DNA of 64,000 nucleotides, from positions 434,001-498,000 of the forward strand of contig CAVUAE010000001.1 in assembly GCA_963739395.1 (NCBI GenBank), in the 5' to 3' direction. A program made the translations under genes and the position numbers. The stretch is from RBG-13-51-18 sp963739395. GTDB taxonomy: Bacteria; Chloroflexota; Dehalococcoidia; Dehalococcoidales; RBG-16-60-22. The notes beneath the pieces were generated by a model that made no database searches, was not told where the DNA came from, and saw only the letters and a program-made list of their open reading frames with translations. Below are positions 42,039-51,010 of this stretch, piece by piece. The first letter of the stretch is position 1. Every line of letters starts with the position of its first letter.

Positions 42039-44393
42039 ATGAATATATTAAAAAACCATGAACGAATTAGAATAATCCTGTTTTTTTTGTTTTCTTTCTG
42101 TACTCTAGCTATTTCCGTGACGTTCTTTACTTTAAGTACAAGTAGACCCTATATGGGGATTGTGCTTTCTATTGATGAACAAGGCTGGTCTGTCGTAAAC
42201 ATAGATCCTAACGGCTCAGCGATTCAGGCTGGAATAAGTGTTGGAGACAGACCGATTGAGATCAATAATCAACCGGCACAAACCTTTTTGAAGAAATATG
42301 AAAATGCTGGTACGGTTTTTGGACCGTTAATTGATAATTTATCTGTGATCGATGATACTGGACATTCAAAATCGGTGGATATCAAAAATGGCCATCCATC
42401 TTGGCGATATTTAATTGAGTTGATAATATTGTTCTTTGCTTGTCTTGTATTCTGGATAGTCGGATTCTATGTTCTTTTTAAAAGACCTAAAAACACTCCC
42501 GCCTTGCTACTATGCTTATGTGGGATAATCTTCGGATTAGCCATCAGTGCTGGTGTAGCGTCAGAAACAGCAATTCCTACAGCGCTTCATTTTCAGGTTG
42601 CCGCCGCTGTATTTGGACCATGGCTACTTTTGCATTTTTTCCTCGTTCTACCTGAGGAGCGAACTTGGGTTCGTAATAACCCCTTGATATATCTGATCTA
42701 TCTTCCACCAATTATTACACTTATTCTTTTCCCTTTTATTGGCTATGCTGACGGACAACCTCTATCGTGGTTCCGCTCTTTCAGGCTGCTTGAATATGGT
42801 ATCGGATTTATAGCAGCAGCCGGAGTGGCGGTGTTTAACTACTTTCGTGCGGTTTCTATCAGAACGCGACAACAAATGAAAATCGTGTTAATCGGTTGTC
42901 TGGCAGCTTTAGTTCCATTCTTACTTCTATATATACTCCCCGAAGCAATATGGGAGCAAACTATCTTACCACCGGGATTTAATATTTTATTCATGACTTT
43001 CATACCACTCGGGATGGGGTACGCTGTGGTCACTCAAAAGCTGTTGGATATCGATGTCGTCATTAGGCGTGGTATGATTTATAGCCTGATTACATTAATC
43101 CTGGCGGCTTCCGTATCACTTGCTATTTTCCTGATCAGTATTTTTCACACATCAATTGGAATACCACTGCAAATTCTTGCAGCTTTGGTAGTGGGAGGTC
43201 TGGCTGCAGCTCTCTTTGGCCCAATAAAAAATAGAATCGAAATCCTAATAGATAGGTTCTTCTACAAAGACAGATATAATTATCATCAGGTAATCCAAAG
43301 TCTAAGTAGCGCTTTGAACTCTGTAAATAGTCTTCCCGATATATCACGTCTTATAGTTGGGACTACAGTTAATACCTTGAATCTTAAAGGGGGGTGCCTG
43401 TTCGTCAAAACACAATCAGACTCTCTTGAGATTGTTGCTTACCAAGGCACATTTATTAATACTGCTAAGCAGGAACACTTGCGAGCTTTAATATCTCAAC
43501 AGAACAGCACGATTGAATTTCCGAATTTAACAACAACCATTGATTCGGATTTAGCATTTTTAATTCGTCTATTAACAGGAGAAAAGGAAATTGGGGTTCT
43601 TTGTCTGTCAAACAAAGCTTCTGGACAAAACTTCTCGTCCGATGACTTGTTATTGTTGCAAGGAATATCTTCAGTAGCTGCCATAACACTAAATAGTGCA
43701 ATGATAATTCACGATGTTAGCATGAGAGACACTTTTATATCAATTGCTTCTCATGAACTCCGTACACCGCTGACTGCTATTATGGGTTACGCTGATCTTC
43801 TGCTTCGACGAGATCCGCCTGATGTTACCAGGAGGAAGTGGTTAAAAAACATTCTCGATAACGGACAGAAGATTACTACTATGGCTAATGATTTATTAAA
43901 TGTTACCCGCATTCAGTCTGGTAAAGTAGTCCTTAAATTAGAGAGACTAAAGCTATCTGATATTCTGAATGCGCAGTTAGATATGGCACGAGAAAATAGC
44001 GGTCAACATGAATTTATTGTTGATATCGAACCTAACCTCCCTGATGTGCTAATTGACCGTGATAAGTTCGGCCAGGTCATAACTAATCTTTTAAGCAACG
44101 CTAGCAAATATAGCCCTAATGGCGGCCGTATTACTTTATCGGCTCATTATAACCCGTCTCAGAATTACGTTGTTGTGAGTGTGACTGATGAAGGCATCGG
44201 GATTAGCCCTGAAGATAAAAACTCGCTTTTCACAACTTTTCACCGGATACAAAGGCCTGAGACACAACGTATTAGGGGAAGTGGACTAGGGCTTTTCATA
44301 GCTAAAGAATGGTCTGAGGCTATGGGAGGACGAATTTGGGTCGAAAGTGAACTGAACAAAGGCTCAACTTTCTTTGTGGCTATTCCAACGTAA
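42039..44393 (+). CDS. ComP-like membrane sensor histidine kinase with extracytoplasmic PDZ-like domain
   Basis: 784 residues. TM1 (about 10-32) is followed by an extracytoplasmic PDZ-like domain (about 38-115; VVNIDPNGSAIQAGISVGDRPI). About eight further membrane helices span 122-395, and a GAF-like domain follows (about 420-560). The HisKA box is SHELRTPLTAIMGYADLL with phosphoacceptor His572, then comes a HATPase_c domain with N, G1 (DEGIGI) and G2 (GSGLGLFI) boxes. The N-terminal half has the same order as Bacillus ComP: TM1, PDZ-like domain, multi-span membrane domain, including the IPLGMGYAVVTQKLLDIDVVIRR segment. The kinase half is ordinary HisKA rather than the HisKA_3 of ComP. It probably senses the modified peptide. 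Confidence 0.85.
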   Translation: MNILKNHERIRIILFFLFSFCTLAISVTFFTLSTSRPYMGIVLSIDEQGWSVVNIDPNGSAIQAGISVGDRPIEINNQPAQTFLKKYENAGTVFGPLIDNLSVIDDTGHSKSVDIKNGHPSWRYLIELIILFFACLVFWIVGFYVLFKRPKNTPALLLCLCGIIFGLAISAGVASETAIPTALHFQVAAAVFGPWLLLHFFLVLPEERTWVRNNPLIYLIYLPPIITLILFPFIGYADGQPLSWFRSFRLLEYGIGFIAAAGVAVFNYFRAVSIRTRQQMKIVLIGCLAALVPFLLLYILPEAIWEQTILPPGFNILFMTFIPLGMGYAVVTQKLLDIDVVIRRGMIYSLITLILAASVSLAIFLISIFHTSIGIPLQILAALVVGGLAAALFGPIKNRIEILIDRFFYKDRYNYHQVIQSLSSALNSVNSLPDISRLIVGTTVNTLNLKGGCLFVKTQSDSLEIVAYQGTFINTAKQEHLRALISQQNSTIEFPNLTTTIDSDLAFLIRLLTGEKEIGVLCLSNKASGQNFSSDDLLLLQGISSVAAITLNSAMIIHDVSMRDTFISIASHELRTPLTAIMGYADLLLRRDPPDVTRRKWLKNILDNGQKITTMANDLLNVTRIQSGKVVLKLERLKLSDILNAQLDMARENSGQHEFIVDIEPNLPDVLIDRDKFGQVITNLLSNASKYSPNGGRITLSAHYNPSQNYVVVSVTDEGIGISPEDKNSLFTTFHRIQRPETQRIRGSGLGLFIAKEWSEAMGGRIWVESELNKGSTFFVAIPT

Positions 44394-44751
44394 CTTGAAC
44401 TCCTATAACATAAAATCTAACCGGGATGGATAATTGTTCTGTTGCTTCTGTCGTGATTTAACAAAAAAGAAAATTGTTACCTTATTTCACAATCTAGTGT
44501 ATTGTTTATTCTTCAGATGTTATCCATAATGAGGCTAGTAGAGAGGCCCAGCGTAAAAATCCTGAATGTCCTGAATCTATCAAACCAGAATACCTGTCAA
44601 AACTGATTATGGACAAAAACGGAAATATAACCGAGCTTGGTGAGTTGTTGCTGATGGTTTCATGCTCGCAGTGGTGAAGCTAATATGAGATTGTTATAAC
44701 AGCCAACTCGATGATTGCTAATACTAGATGGTTGTAATAGAAAGGTTATTC
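44394..44751. other. 358-base intergenic region between kinase and radical SAM gene
   Basis: The 3' ends of the convergent kinase and radical SAM genes meet here. It holds a start-less open stretch (44498-44677, listed separately) and no clear terminator. Confidence 0.45.
44498..44677 (+). pseudogene. possible gene remnant
   Basis: An open frame of 59 codons between stops. It is codon-like (VIHNEASREAQRKNPECPES, then YLSKLIMDKNGNITELGELL) but has no start codon near its beginning and no ribosome-binding site. It may be the tail of a decayed gene. Family not recognised. Confidence 0.3.
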
Positions 44752-46200
44752 TTATTTTTTGTAAAATGACGCTGTTGGACAAAAAGCACAATCATCGATT
44801 TTAAAAACCTCAATAACTAGTTTTTCAGGATAGCTAATTTCAAAACTTATTTCATTAGTATTAGTTCTAGACAAAACAAATCGATAACTTGTTGTTTCTC
44901 TGTCAATTGTTAATGGTTCATAATTTATTTTTTGCTGTTTATAATATCTTGTAATTATTGCCGTAGCATCTATTTTGTATGAATTCGTAACTTGAATTTG
45001 TATTAAAAATTCATCGTTGTTGTTCCACATATGTTTAAAAGTTTTCATTTCACTGGCAATATACCTCTTCTCATCAGCATATGAGATGAATTGTATTCCC
45101 GTTTGATATCCACAATTGATGCAGGTTCCATTACTAGAGTTTATTCCCTTTAAATAAGTACAAAGACCCTGCCGTTCAATCAATAATGCTGTACAATTAG
45201 GGCAATACGTATTGAGTCCTTTGCTATGAAAAGTATTTCCAACATAACAATATATCAACCCATTTTCTATCGCTTTTTGCCTTGCCAGCATTACATCTTC
45301 AACCGGTGTTTTAACGTGGTTCATATACTTATAATCTGGATGAAATCTCGTAAAATGTAATGGTACATCTGTTGATAAATCTTTTTTGATGAAATTTATC
45401 ATTCGTTCATAATTTTCATCATTATTCGTTATATCGGTGACTACTAAATTACTTATCTCGAAATACTTTCCTTTCGTATAGATAAATTTTACATTGTCAA
45501 GCACCGGCTTAAGCCATCCTTTTGTAAATTTCGCATAGTAATCCTCATCCATGGATTTTATTGAGACGGCAAAGATATCAATCACTTCAGATAATATTCT
45601 TACGGCTTCTGAATTAAGAAAGAATGCTGATTTGAAAAGGCTTTTTATACCCCGCTTTTTAGCTTCTCGTGCTGTATCTACAACAAACTCAAACCAAACC
45701 GAAGGTTCATTATAGGTCCAAGAAAGAATACCAATTTTTTCTTTTAAGGCATAATCAATTATTTCGCTACTGGAATACTCATGAATCAATTCAGGAGGAG
45801 TATACTCAAATCGAGAATACATCCAATTTTGGCAATAATCGCAATCCAGGTTACATCCGATATTCCCCAAAGACAGTATCTTTGCACCGGGACTATAATT
45901 GAATATCGCTTCCGTTTCAATTCTCTCTATTGTCATGTGCGTGGCTTTTCCATATGATTGAGCGTACAAGACACCATTAATATTTTTTCTGACCTTGCAG
46001 AACCCGACGTTATCAGGATTAATAACGCACATTCTCGGACAGAGTTTACACTTTACAGAGTTATTATCACGCTTCTCATATAGATATGCCTCTTTCCTGG
46101 TATCATTCCACACTTGATGTAAATTGTATCTCTTAACCATTTCATTAATCTCTTGTTCCTTCTCTTTCCCAGGTTGACCCATGTTACGTGAAAAAGTCAT
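44752..46200 (-). CDS. AmmeMemoRadiSam-type (AmrS-like) radical SAM protein with extra C-terminal domain
   Basis: 482 residues. The N-terminal CKLCPRMCVINPDNVGFC is a metal-type Cys cluster. The radical SAM motif is GCNLDCDYCQNW (C-x3-C-x2-C), preceded by ILSLGNIG. WTYNEPSVWFEF is typical of the AmrS/PflA-like group. Two more CxxC pairs (YCPNC and TCINCGYQTG) follow the barrel. A beta-rich tail of about 80 residues, beyond the usual family length, ends in CAFC. The ATG overlaps the stop codon of the PP-loop gene by one base, so the two are coupled. Partner AmmeMemo subunits are not present in the window. The reaction is unknown. Confidence 0.85.
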   Translation of the reverse strand: MTFSRNMGQPGKEKEQEINEMVKRYNLHQVWNDTRKEAYLYEKRDNNSVKCKLCPRMCVINPDNVGFCKVRKNINGVLYAQSYGKATHMTIERIETEAIFNYSPGAKILSLGNIGCNLDCDYCQNWMYSRFEYTPPELIHEYSSSEIIDYALKEKIGILSWTYNEPSVWFEFVVDTAREAKKRGIKSLFKSAFFLNSEAVRILSEVIDIFAVSIKSMDEDYYAKFTKGWLKPVLDNVKFIYTKGKYFEISNLVVTDITNNDENYERMINFIKKDLSTDVPLHFTRFHPDYKYMNHVKTPVEDVMLARQKAIENGLIYCYVGNTFHSKGLNTYCPNCTALLIERQGLCTYLKGINSSNGTCINCGYQTGIQFISYADEKRYIASEMKTFKHMWNNNDEFLIQIQVTNSYKIDATAIITRYYKQQKINYEPLTIDRETTSYRFVLSRTNTNEISFEISYPEKLVIEVFKIDDCAFCPTASFYKK

Positions 46201-47333
46201 TAAGCCAATTGATGAAAACCGGTTACTGGCGAGGACTCTCTAACCTGCCAGTTCCTCTGAATGGATCTTTCAAAACTCCAGGCATCCACATTAATGAGCT
46301 CCATAAACTTGTCAAGGTCGGGAACATCACCAAAATCAATATTTTCTTCAGACAGAAGCATCTTCTTCCCTTCTTCAATACTAATTTCGCTCATTACTAA
46401 ATTACTAATAATTAAATGTTTTTTACTGTAACCTTCAGCATAGCGTTGACAGCAAACTAAGATCGGAGCAAAGATGCAGTCCGAGTGGAAAAGCTCGTTT
46501 TTATGTTTCCAATTCAAGTCAGCTAAAACCCGGAAAATGTCATTATGAGTGTAGTTAAGCATATCCGGGATATCAATCCTCTTGACTTCATGATCCGTCC
46601 ATTCACGTAATCTCATAAAATCACTGTGTTTTCTAAGTTCCTCTTCAGTTATGCCTTCGGATTCAGCAAAAGCATGCACCCTTGTATTAAAGTCATCGTC
46701 ACTTAAGCAATACCAATTAACGTAATGAGGGTCTAAATGGTGCCCGTCAGTTTTCTTACATAACCCGCGAAGTATCACCTTAAGCCCTGTCCACTGGGCT
46801 ACTTTTTGGACAGTATAAAAATATCCTTGATGACATACAGAACAAACCTCACCATTATTGATAAAGAAGCCTCGCGCCAGTTTTCTCAAGAATTGCCAAT
46901 CTATTCTGAATTGGAGAAAATCTATACCGAGTTTTTTAGTTACACTGACCATGTTTTCTTGAGCTATGTCCGTAATAAAGCCTGTGTTAAAGTTGAAAGC
47001 AATCGGGTTAATGCCGAGGACTTCTTTAGCATAGTATAACAAATACGTACTATCTCTTCCGCCGGTAATAGATACCATACAGTCATAAGGACTCTTCTTT
47101 TGAGAATCAATTAATCGCTTTACGTCATCTATCGTCATATCCGCATTTTCGTTACCCATGTCTGTAGGAAAAGAAATCACGCGTTTTTCACCCGGAGAGC
47201 AATAACCACAAGTTTTGCCATCAGGGTCATTCCATCCCCCAACGGATTTGGGCATGAGGCATTTCCTGCACCTAATTTTAAAAAATTCTTCTTCGCTTTG
47301 TTTAAGCTGCTTTAGTCCTGAAAATTTACCCAT
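46200..47333 (-). CDS. PP-loop ATPase, N-acetyl-sugar amidotransferase (WbpG)-like
   Basis: About 377 residues. N-terminal CRKCLMP...CGYC zinc-knuckle pairs lead to the adenylating PP-loop SITGGRDSTYLLYY (S-x-GG-x-DS), the signature of ATP-pyrophosphatases. Further Cys pairs are CSVC and VCC near residues 180 and 310. Overall form resembles the WbpG/PseA-type amidotransferases that aminate acetylated sugars, but sulfur-transfer or tRNA-modifying relatives are possible. The ATG at 47333 (Met-Gly-Lys-Phe) has a perfect AGGAGG five bases upstream; the frame opens earlier at 47405 without a site. It is coupled to the downstream radical SAM gene. Confidence 0.78.
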   Translation of the reverse strand: MGKFSGLKQLKQSEEEFFKIRCRKCLMPKSVGGWNDPDGKTCGYCSPGEKRVISFPTDMGNENADMTIDDVKRLIDSQKKSPYDCMVSITGGRDSTYLLYYAKEVLGINPIAFNFNTGFITDIAQENMVSVTKKLGIDFLQFRIDWQFLRKLARGFFINNGEVCSVCHQGYFYTVQKVAQWTGLKVILRGLCKKTDGHHLDPHYVNWYCLSDDDFNTRVHAFAESEGITEEELRKHSDFMRLREWTDHEVKRIDIPDMLNYTHNDIFRVLADLNWKHKNELFHSDCIFAPILVCCQRYAEGYSKKHLIISNLVMSEISIEEGKKMLLSEENIDFGDVPDLDKFMELINVDAWSFERSIQRNWQVRESSPVTGFHQLA

Positions 47334-47607
47334 CGTTCCTCCTGCATTGTTCAGAAATATACATTTAATAAATTCCCGACACCAGAGGGATAGGTTTAAA
47401 TTCACCTCGGGAAGGGGATATTTTGCAATCTGCCTGATATTTGTTAATCCATCAACAATCAGATACCAGCTTAAAAGATTACCGGCAACAAAGCTGAGTA
47501 CTGATGGCTGTAATGTTATTCTTTCAATGAACCAGGCCGATGATTTCTAATAAGGCTCAAAGGAAAAGAAATTTAAATACAATCTTCAAATTCACTGTCA
47601 CTGCCGA

Positions 47608-48063
47608 TCATCGCCGCTTAAAAAGGTCTTTGGATGGAAGATACGAAAATTCCCATTTTGAAGTTTTTTTAATCGTCTCTTTTACGTGGTCAATTACTTT
47701 GTTGACGATACCTTCCTTTACAATAGCATTGCGTTCTGTCACGCCAAATTCGTTTAGTCTTATATGAATGAAATTTCTGAACCCAGCATTTTCCAGAGTC
47801 CGACTCACACAATCGTTTGTGCAACCATCCAGAACAATCACTTTCCGGTCTTTTTTCAGTTTCTCAAGATGCCCTGTAATTTGCCCGGAAACAGCACAGA
47901 CGCAACTCATCAGGACGTCCCCTGAAGCTTGAAGTTTACGCGCGATAATGTCTGTAACCTCTCCTGCTTTCGATCCACCTGAACACGCAAACAATAATAT
48001 GACGCCTTCTTGAAATGATTCCCCCGGTTTTTTCGTGGTCAATCCCCTTTTTCCAATTGTCAT
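47608..48063 (-). CDS. DGC-domain (putative zinc-binding) protein
   Basis: About 151 residues. FACSGGSKAGEVTDIIARKL, MSCVCAVSGQITGHLEKL and VIVLDGCTNDCVSRTLENAGF form the Cys pattern of DGC-domain proteins, named for their Asp-Gly-Cys motif. It probably binds a metal. The ATG at 48063 is preferred because GGAGG lies about 9 bases upstream; the frame extends back to 48087. It has its own consensus promoter and stands at the right end of the island, 274 bases before the PP-loop gene. That gap holds no gene or clear signal. Confidence 0.82.
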   Translation of the reverse strand: MTIGKRGLTTKKPGESFQEGVILLFACSGGSKAGEVTDIIARKLQASGDVLMSCVCAVSGQITGHLEKLKKDRKVIVLDGCTNDCVSRTLENAGFRNFIHIRLNEFGVTERNAIVKEGIVNKVIDHVKETIKKTSKWEFSYLPSKDLFKRR

Positions 48064-48159
48064 CTTAATTAACCTCCATAATTCCACTCACCGATCTGTT
48101 GTGGAGCATGCTAACAACAACCATCGATTACAATGGTATTGTTAGTCATATATGGTACT

Positions 48160-48188
48160 ATAGTAGTTATTCCCATGACAATTGTCAA
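48160..48188 (-). promoter_or_regulatory. promoter of the DGC-domain gene
   Basis: On the minus strand, perfect TTGACA (48183-48188) and TACTAT (48160-48165) at 17-base spacing. The motif TGTCAATAG occurs twice here, so a bound regulator is possible. Confidence 0.75.
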
Positions 48189-48606
48189 TAGATATTTCAT
48201 ATTAATGTCAATAGTCATGCATTTATTACTCTGGAGTACATAAGGGAATTACTTTTACTGATTTGAATTGCGCTGTAAGACAATAGTTCCATTTTTTACG
48301 GCTGCTAATTTTGCGCTTGCATCAATATCGCAGGCTTATCCCAGGTGTTAGTAGGGAGCACAAGGTAGAGCAACTAGTCAGTTGAGTTAGCAGTCTTCTA
48401 CATGACCGTATCATGGATTGTGATAGCCTATAGACCAACCCAAATATCAGATATAACATTTATCCAATTTGTTTAATAAATCACTTCTTTGAATAGGGTG
48501 AAATATTTGGGTGCTCATTCGACTTCTACTTACTAATACTTAGATGTTTAGAGAATCCGCAAGAGCTTGACTTTCGTTCAATATTACTCAAGAATCTAAT
48601 CCAAAA

Positions 48607-48628
48607 GGAGGCAAGCAGCCTCCGCCTT
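48607..48628. terminator. short hairpin, possible bidirectional terminator
   Basis: Stem GGAGGC/GCCTCC with AAGCA loop (48607-48623). It is followed by GCCTTTT on the plus strand, and by TTTTGG on the minus strand. Confidence 0.5.
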
Positions 48629-48646
48629 TTATCAAGAGTTCTTTAT

Positions 48647-48687
48647 ACGCAGGGGGTCAGAGGTTCGAGTCCTCTACCGCCCACCAT
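48647..48687 (+). repeat. right attachment site (attR), 3' fragment of tRNA-Val
   Basis: 41 bases identical to 29504-29544, from the anticodon stem to one base past CCA. The 5' half of the tRNA is missing, so it is not a second tRNA gene. Confidence 0.9.
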
Positions 48688-48833
48688 TAATTCCTCATTT
48701 TCTAAGCTACAACTTGAGCTCTTTTCTCATCACTATAGTTCTAAAGAACCATGCTGTTTGTACTATATCTCTTAAGGCTTATTGCAGATATAATAAAATA
48801 ACATGAGTCTATAAAAAAGAGAGGTAGCCGAAA

Positions 48834-49136
48834 ATGAGTGCTCGTGCTTACATGTTATTAGACATTTTAGAAGAAAAATCCTCCGATGCGATACAAACCC
48901 TTAAAAACATAACCGGAGTTACCCTCGCTGATACTCTTGAAGGACACCCCAACATCCTTGTTATGCTTGAAGCCGCCGACCGGCAAAAGCTGGCTGAACT
49001 GATGATGCCTGTTCTTAGTATAGCCGACCGTGTCACCGAGGATTTGCATTTGTTAGTGAATCGAGAAAAGCAACTAGCTCCTTGTGTTTTGGACTCAGAT
49101 CAAACAGCGTTAGCGCTAACATATTCATTAAATTAA
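48834..49136 (+). CDS. stand-alone Lrp/AsnC ligand-binding (RAM) domain
   Basis: 100 residues with the ferredoxin-like beta-alpha-beta pattern of Lrp ligand-binding domains: RAYMLLDIL, KNITGVTLADTLEGHPNILVMLEA, AELMMPVLSIADRVTEDLHLLV. There is no helix-turn-helix. Such orphan domains sense amino acids or other small ligands and may pair with full-length Lrp proteins. A GAGAGG site lies about 9 bases before the ATG. First gene outside the island on the right. A 279-base gap follows, with no gene. Confidence 0.78.
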   Translation: MSARAYMLLDILEEKSSDAIQTLKNITGVTLADTLEGHPNILVMLEAADRQKLAELMMPVLSIADRVTEDLHLLVNREKQLAPCVLDSDQTALALTYSLN

Positions 49137-49415
49137 CATAGGTAGATGATAGACAAGTAAATATTTCAGGCGCTTAAGCCGCGAATATACGCTGATTCTA
49201 TTTAATAGCATTATTTATGGTTAAAGCGGTTTTATGTCATCTTTTTTACACATTTTCAAAGACTAAAATAACATTATGTTTTACCGCCCATCATAATACT
49301 GAACCCGCTACTTTAATGTAAATGCTAATAACCCATGATAACCAAATTCCAAATCTTACGCTGCGATGATATAATAATGTAAAAATTATGTTATTATAAC
49401 GAATGGAGAATTTCC

Positions 49416-50429
49416 ATGGGTCAATTCGATAAATACATTTGCACTAAACTCCAGAAAAGGGATATGCTGCCCGGTCCTAACCCGCAAGAGATTGATAAAC
49501 TCCACGTGGCAGGCAAGCGCATCAGCATGGAGCATACCCTTTGGCTAGACAGTGATGTTATCCCCGGCTCTTACTACGGCGAAGCCACCTGGATATGGCC
49601 TTCAACCTATCCTGGCCAAATAACCCGCGAAGAACAGACGAAACTGCCTACCAATGATAAACCGATGTTTCCACATGGGCATAACTTCCCGGAACTGCTT
49701 TCCTGGTGGGGAACCAACCCCGACCATCCGGAGGATATCGGTTCAATGGGTATGATTATGGGCGATGAATGGATACCGCTTGAGAAAAGTTGGGTGGCTT
49801 ATATTCCAACCGGAATGAAACACATGCCCACGATGGGCAAGGGTGGTAAAGTAACCAAACTACCGGTGTGCCACTGGGTGTCCGGTCCGGGCGTCTATAC
49901 CCGCGAAAAAGACCACGAAGATGAAGGCAAAAAACCAGACAAATTTGAAATGCCCCCGGAAAAGAAAACGGAAGAACTGAAAAACGCCAAGTACTTCATC
50001 TACGGCACCAAGCCTGGTCAGAATAGGAAATATTATATGCTTCCCTACGACCCGAAATATGTTAAGACCATGGCTTTGGTTGATGACACAGTCGTCCCGG
50101 GCTGCGAGTTCGGCTGTGAGACGCTCTGGCTGCTCCCCGGCGATAAATCCAAAGCTGGCTATCAAATGATGAAGGAACACACCGTATCACATGGCACTTC
50201 TATCGTCTTCCAGGCAATGAACTATCCCGATATTACCGAACTTCGTGCCGAAGTGGAGTTATGGATAGGCGGTGAAAAACATATTATCAACAAGGCTTTC
50301 GGGGCTTATATCCCGCCGGACGTAAAATCAGGTCCGATGATCATCCGTAATATTCAAAAACAGATTTTCTTTATGATATCTTACCCGGTGGGGCTGGGCG
50401 TAACCAAATGGCGGGGCGGGAAATTATAG
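49416..50429 (+). CDS. bicupin-like protein, unknown function
   Basis: 337 residues. Two similar beta-rich halves are seen, about 30-165 and 190-335. The first includes FPHGHNFPELLSWWG, a His-x-His...Glu pattern typical of cupin metal sites, and YIPTGMKHMP with a possible third His. The second half has HTVSHGTSIVF and a repeated YIPPDVKSGP phrase, so it looks like a diverged duplicate. No signal peptide. It may be a metal-dependent enzyme acting on organic acids or phenols; the substrate is unknown. A GGAGA site precedes the ATG, and a terminator-like hairpin follows. Confidence 0.7.
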   Translation: MGQFDKYICTKLQKRDMLPGPNPQEIDKLHVAGKRISMEHTLWLDSDVIPGSYYGEATWIWPSTYPGQITREEQTKLPTNDKPMFPHGHNFPELLSWWGTNPDHPEDIGSMGMIMGDEWIPLEKSWVAYIPTGMKHMPTMGKGGKVTKLPVCHWVSGPGVYTREKDHEDEGKKPDKFEMPPEKKTEELKNAKYFIYGTKPGQNRKYYMLPYDPKYVKTMALVDDTVVPGCEFGCETLWLLPGDKSKAGYQMMKEHTVSHGTSIVFQAMNYPDITELRAEVELWIGGEKHIINKAFGAYIPPDVKSGPMIIRNIQKQIFFMISYPVGLGVTKWRGGKL

Positions 50430-50444
50430 CTTTTAGCAAAAACT

Positions 50445-50486
50445 AAAAACGGGGGGAGGGGTTCAAGTCCTCTTTTTCCCGTTTTT
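50445..50486 (+). terminator. rho-independent terminator after the bicupin-like gene
   Basis: Outer stem AAAAACGGG/CCCGTTTTT (50445-50453 with 50478-50486), inner GAGG/CCTC stem, then a T tract. The inner part resembles a tRNA T arm, but no other tRNA part is present. Confidence 0.65.
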
Positions 50487-50671
50487 TCTATCGATTTTTC
50501 AAAATTTTAAAACATTTCTATCTTAACGACTTGCTTATTTGTTTCGTTTAGTATATACTAAAGGTATAGTTCCAGTTTAGGTTAATACAAACTTCATAAA
50601 GTCTCATCAGATTGATATCAAGTGTTGGATGACCTTAGCTCTAACTAAATATTAAGAGAGGAGGCCATCCA

Positions 50672-50995
50672 ATGAGTTTCGAAGACAAAACACTCACTTG
50701 TTCCGACTGCAATAAATCCTTTACATTTAGCGCCGAGGAACAGGAGCAGTTCCAAACCAGAGGCTACACCAATGAACCCAAACGCTGTCCCGAATGCCGT
50801 CAGGCAAGGAAAACAGAACGCTTTGGCAACAGTGGCGGCAGTTACGGAAATCAAAGGTACAGCTCCGCACCCCGTCAGTCGTTCCCGGCAACATGTTCTG
50901 ACTGCGGCAAGGCAACTACAGTACCGTTCGAGCCACGTCAGGGCAGGCCGGTATATTGCAGCGACTGCTACCGCAAAGTAAGAAGCAGGTATTAA
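50672..50995 (+). CDS. zinc-ribbon protein with two zinc-binding modules
   Basis: 107 residues. Module one is CSDCNKSFTF...CPECRQARK, the zinc-ribbon form seen in many short bacterial proteins (zf-trcl type). Module two near the C-terminus is CSDCGKATTVPFEP...YCSDCYRKVRSR. A Ser/Gly/Tyr-rich linker joins them. Likely a nucleic-acid-binding or regulatory zinc protein, cytoplasmic. GAGGAGG lies about 8 bases before the ATG. Confidence 0.85.
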   Translation: MSFEDKTLTCSDCNKSFTFSAEEQEQFQTRGYTNEPKRCPECRQARKTERFGNSGGSYGNQRYSSAPRQSFPATCSDCGKATTVPFEPRQGRPVYCSDCYRKVRSRY

Positions 50996-51010
50996 TCTGC
51001 GCTAACAACG

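Larger units (their letters stand above)
29545..48687. mobile_element. tRNA-Val-associated genomic island, about 19.1 kb, no integrase seen
   Basis: Bounded by an intact tRNA-Val and a direct 41-base copy of its 3' end. Gene content is accessory: hydrolases, a PLD-like operon, a ComQXP-like signalling set, radical SAM and PP-loop genes. Composition differs internally, with a GC-richer part around 31.5-37.3 kb and an AT-rich part around 39-48 kb. This suggests a mosaic origin. No tyrosine or serine recombinase, transposase or replication gene was found between the repeats, so it is either decayed or mobilised in trans. Confidence 0.8.
48189..48833. other. right end of the island and flanking intergenic DNA
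   Basis: About 640 bases without a gene. It contains the GGAGGC/GCCTCC hairpin (48607-48623) and the duplicated tRNA-Val end (48647-48687). The rest is AT-rich with no recognised feature. Confidence 0.5.

Noticed and set aside
48641..48687. A second tRNA-Val gene
   Set aside because: Only the 3' part from the anticodon stem onward is present; D arm and 5' acceptor strand are missing. It is an attachment-site copy.
50451..50480. tRNA remnant next to the bicupin-like gene
   Set aside because: The GGGGTTCAAGTCCTC stretch resembles a T arm, but the outer AAAAACGGG/CCCGTTTTT stem and T tract make a terminator the simpler reading, and no acceptor or anticodon part is seen.
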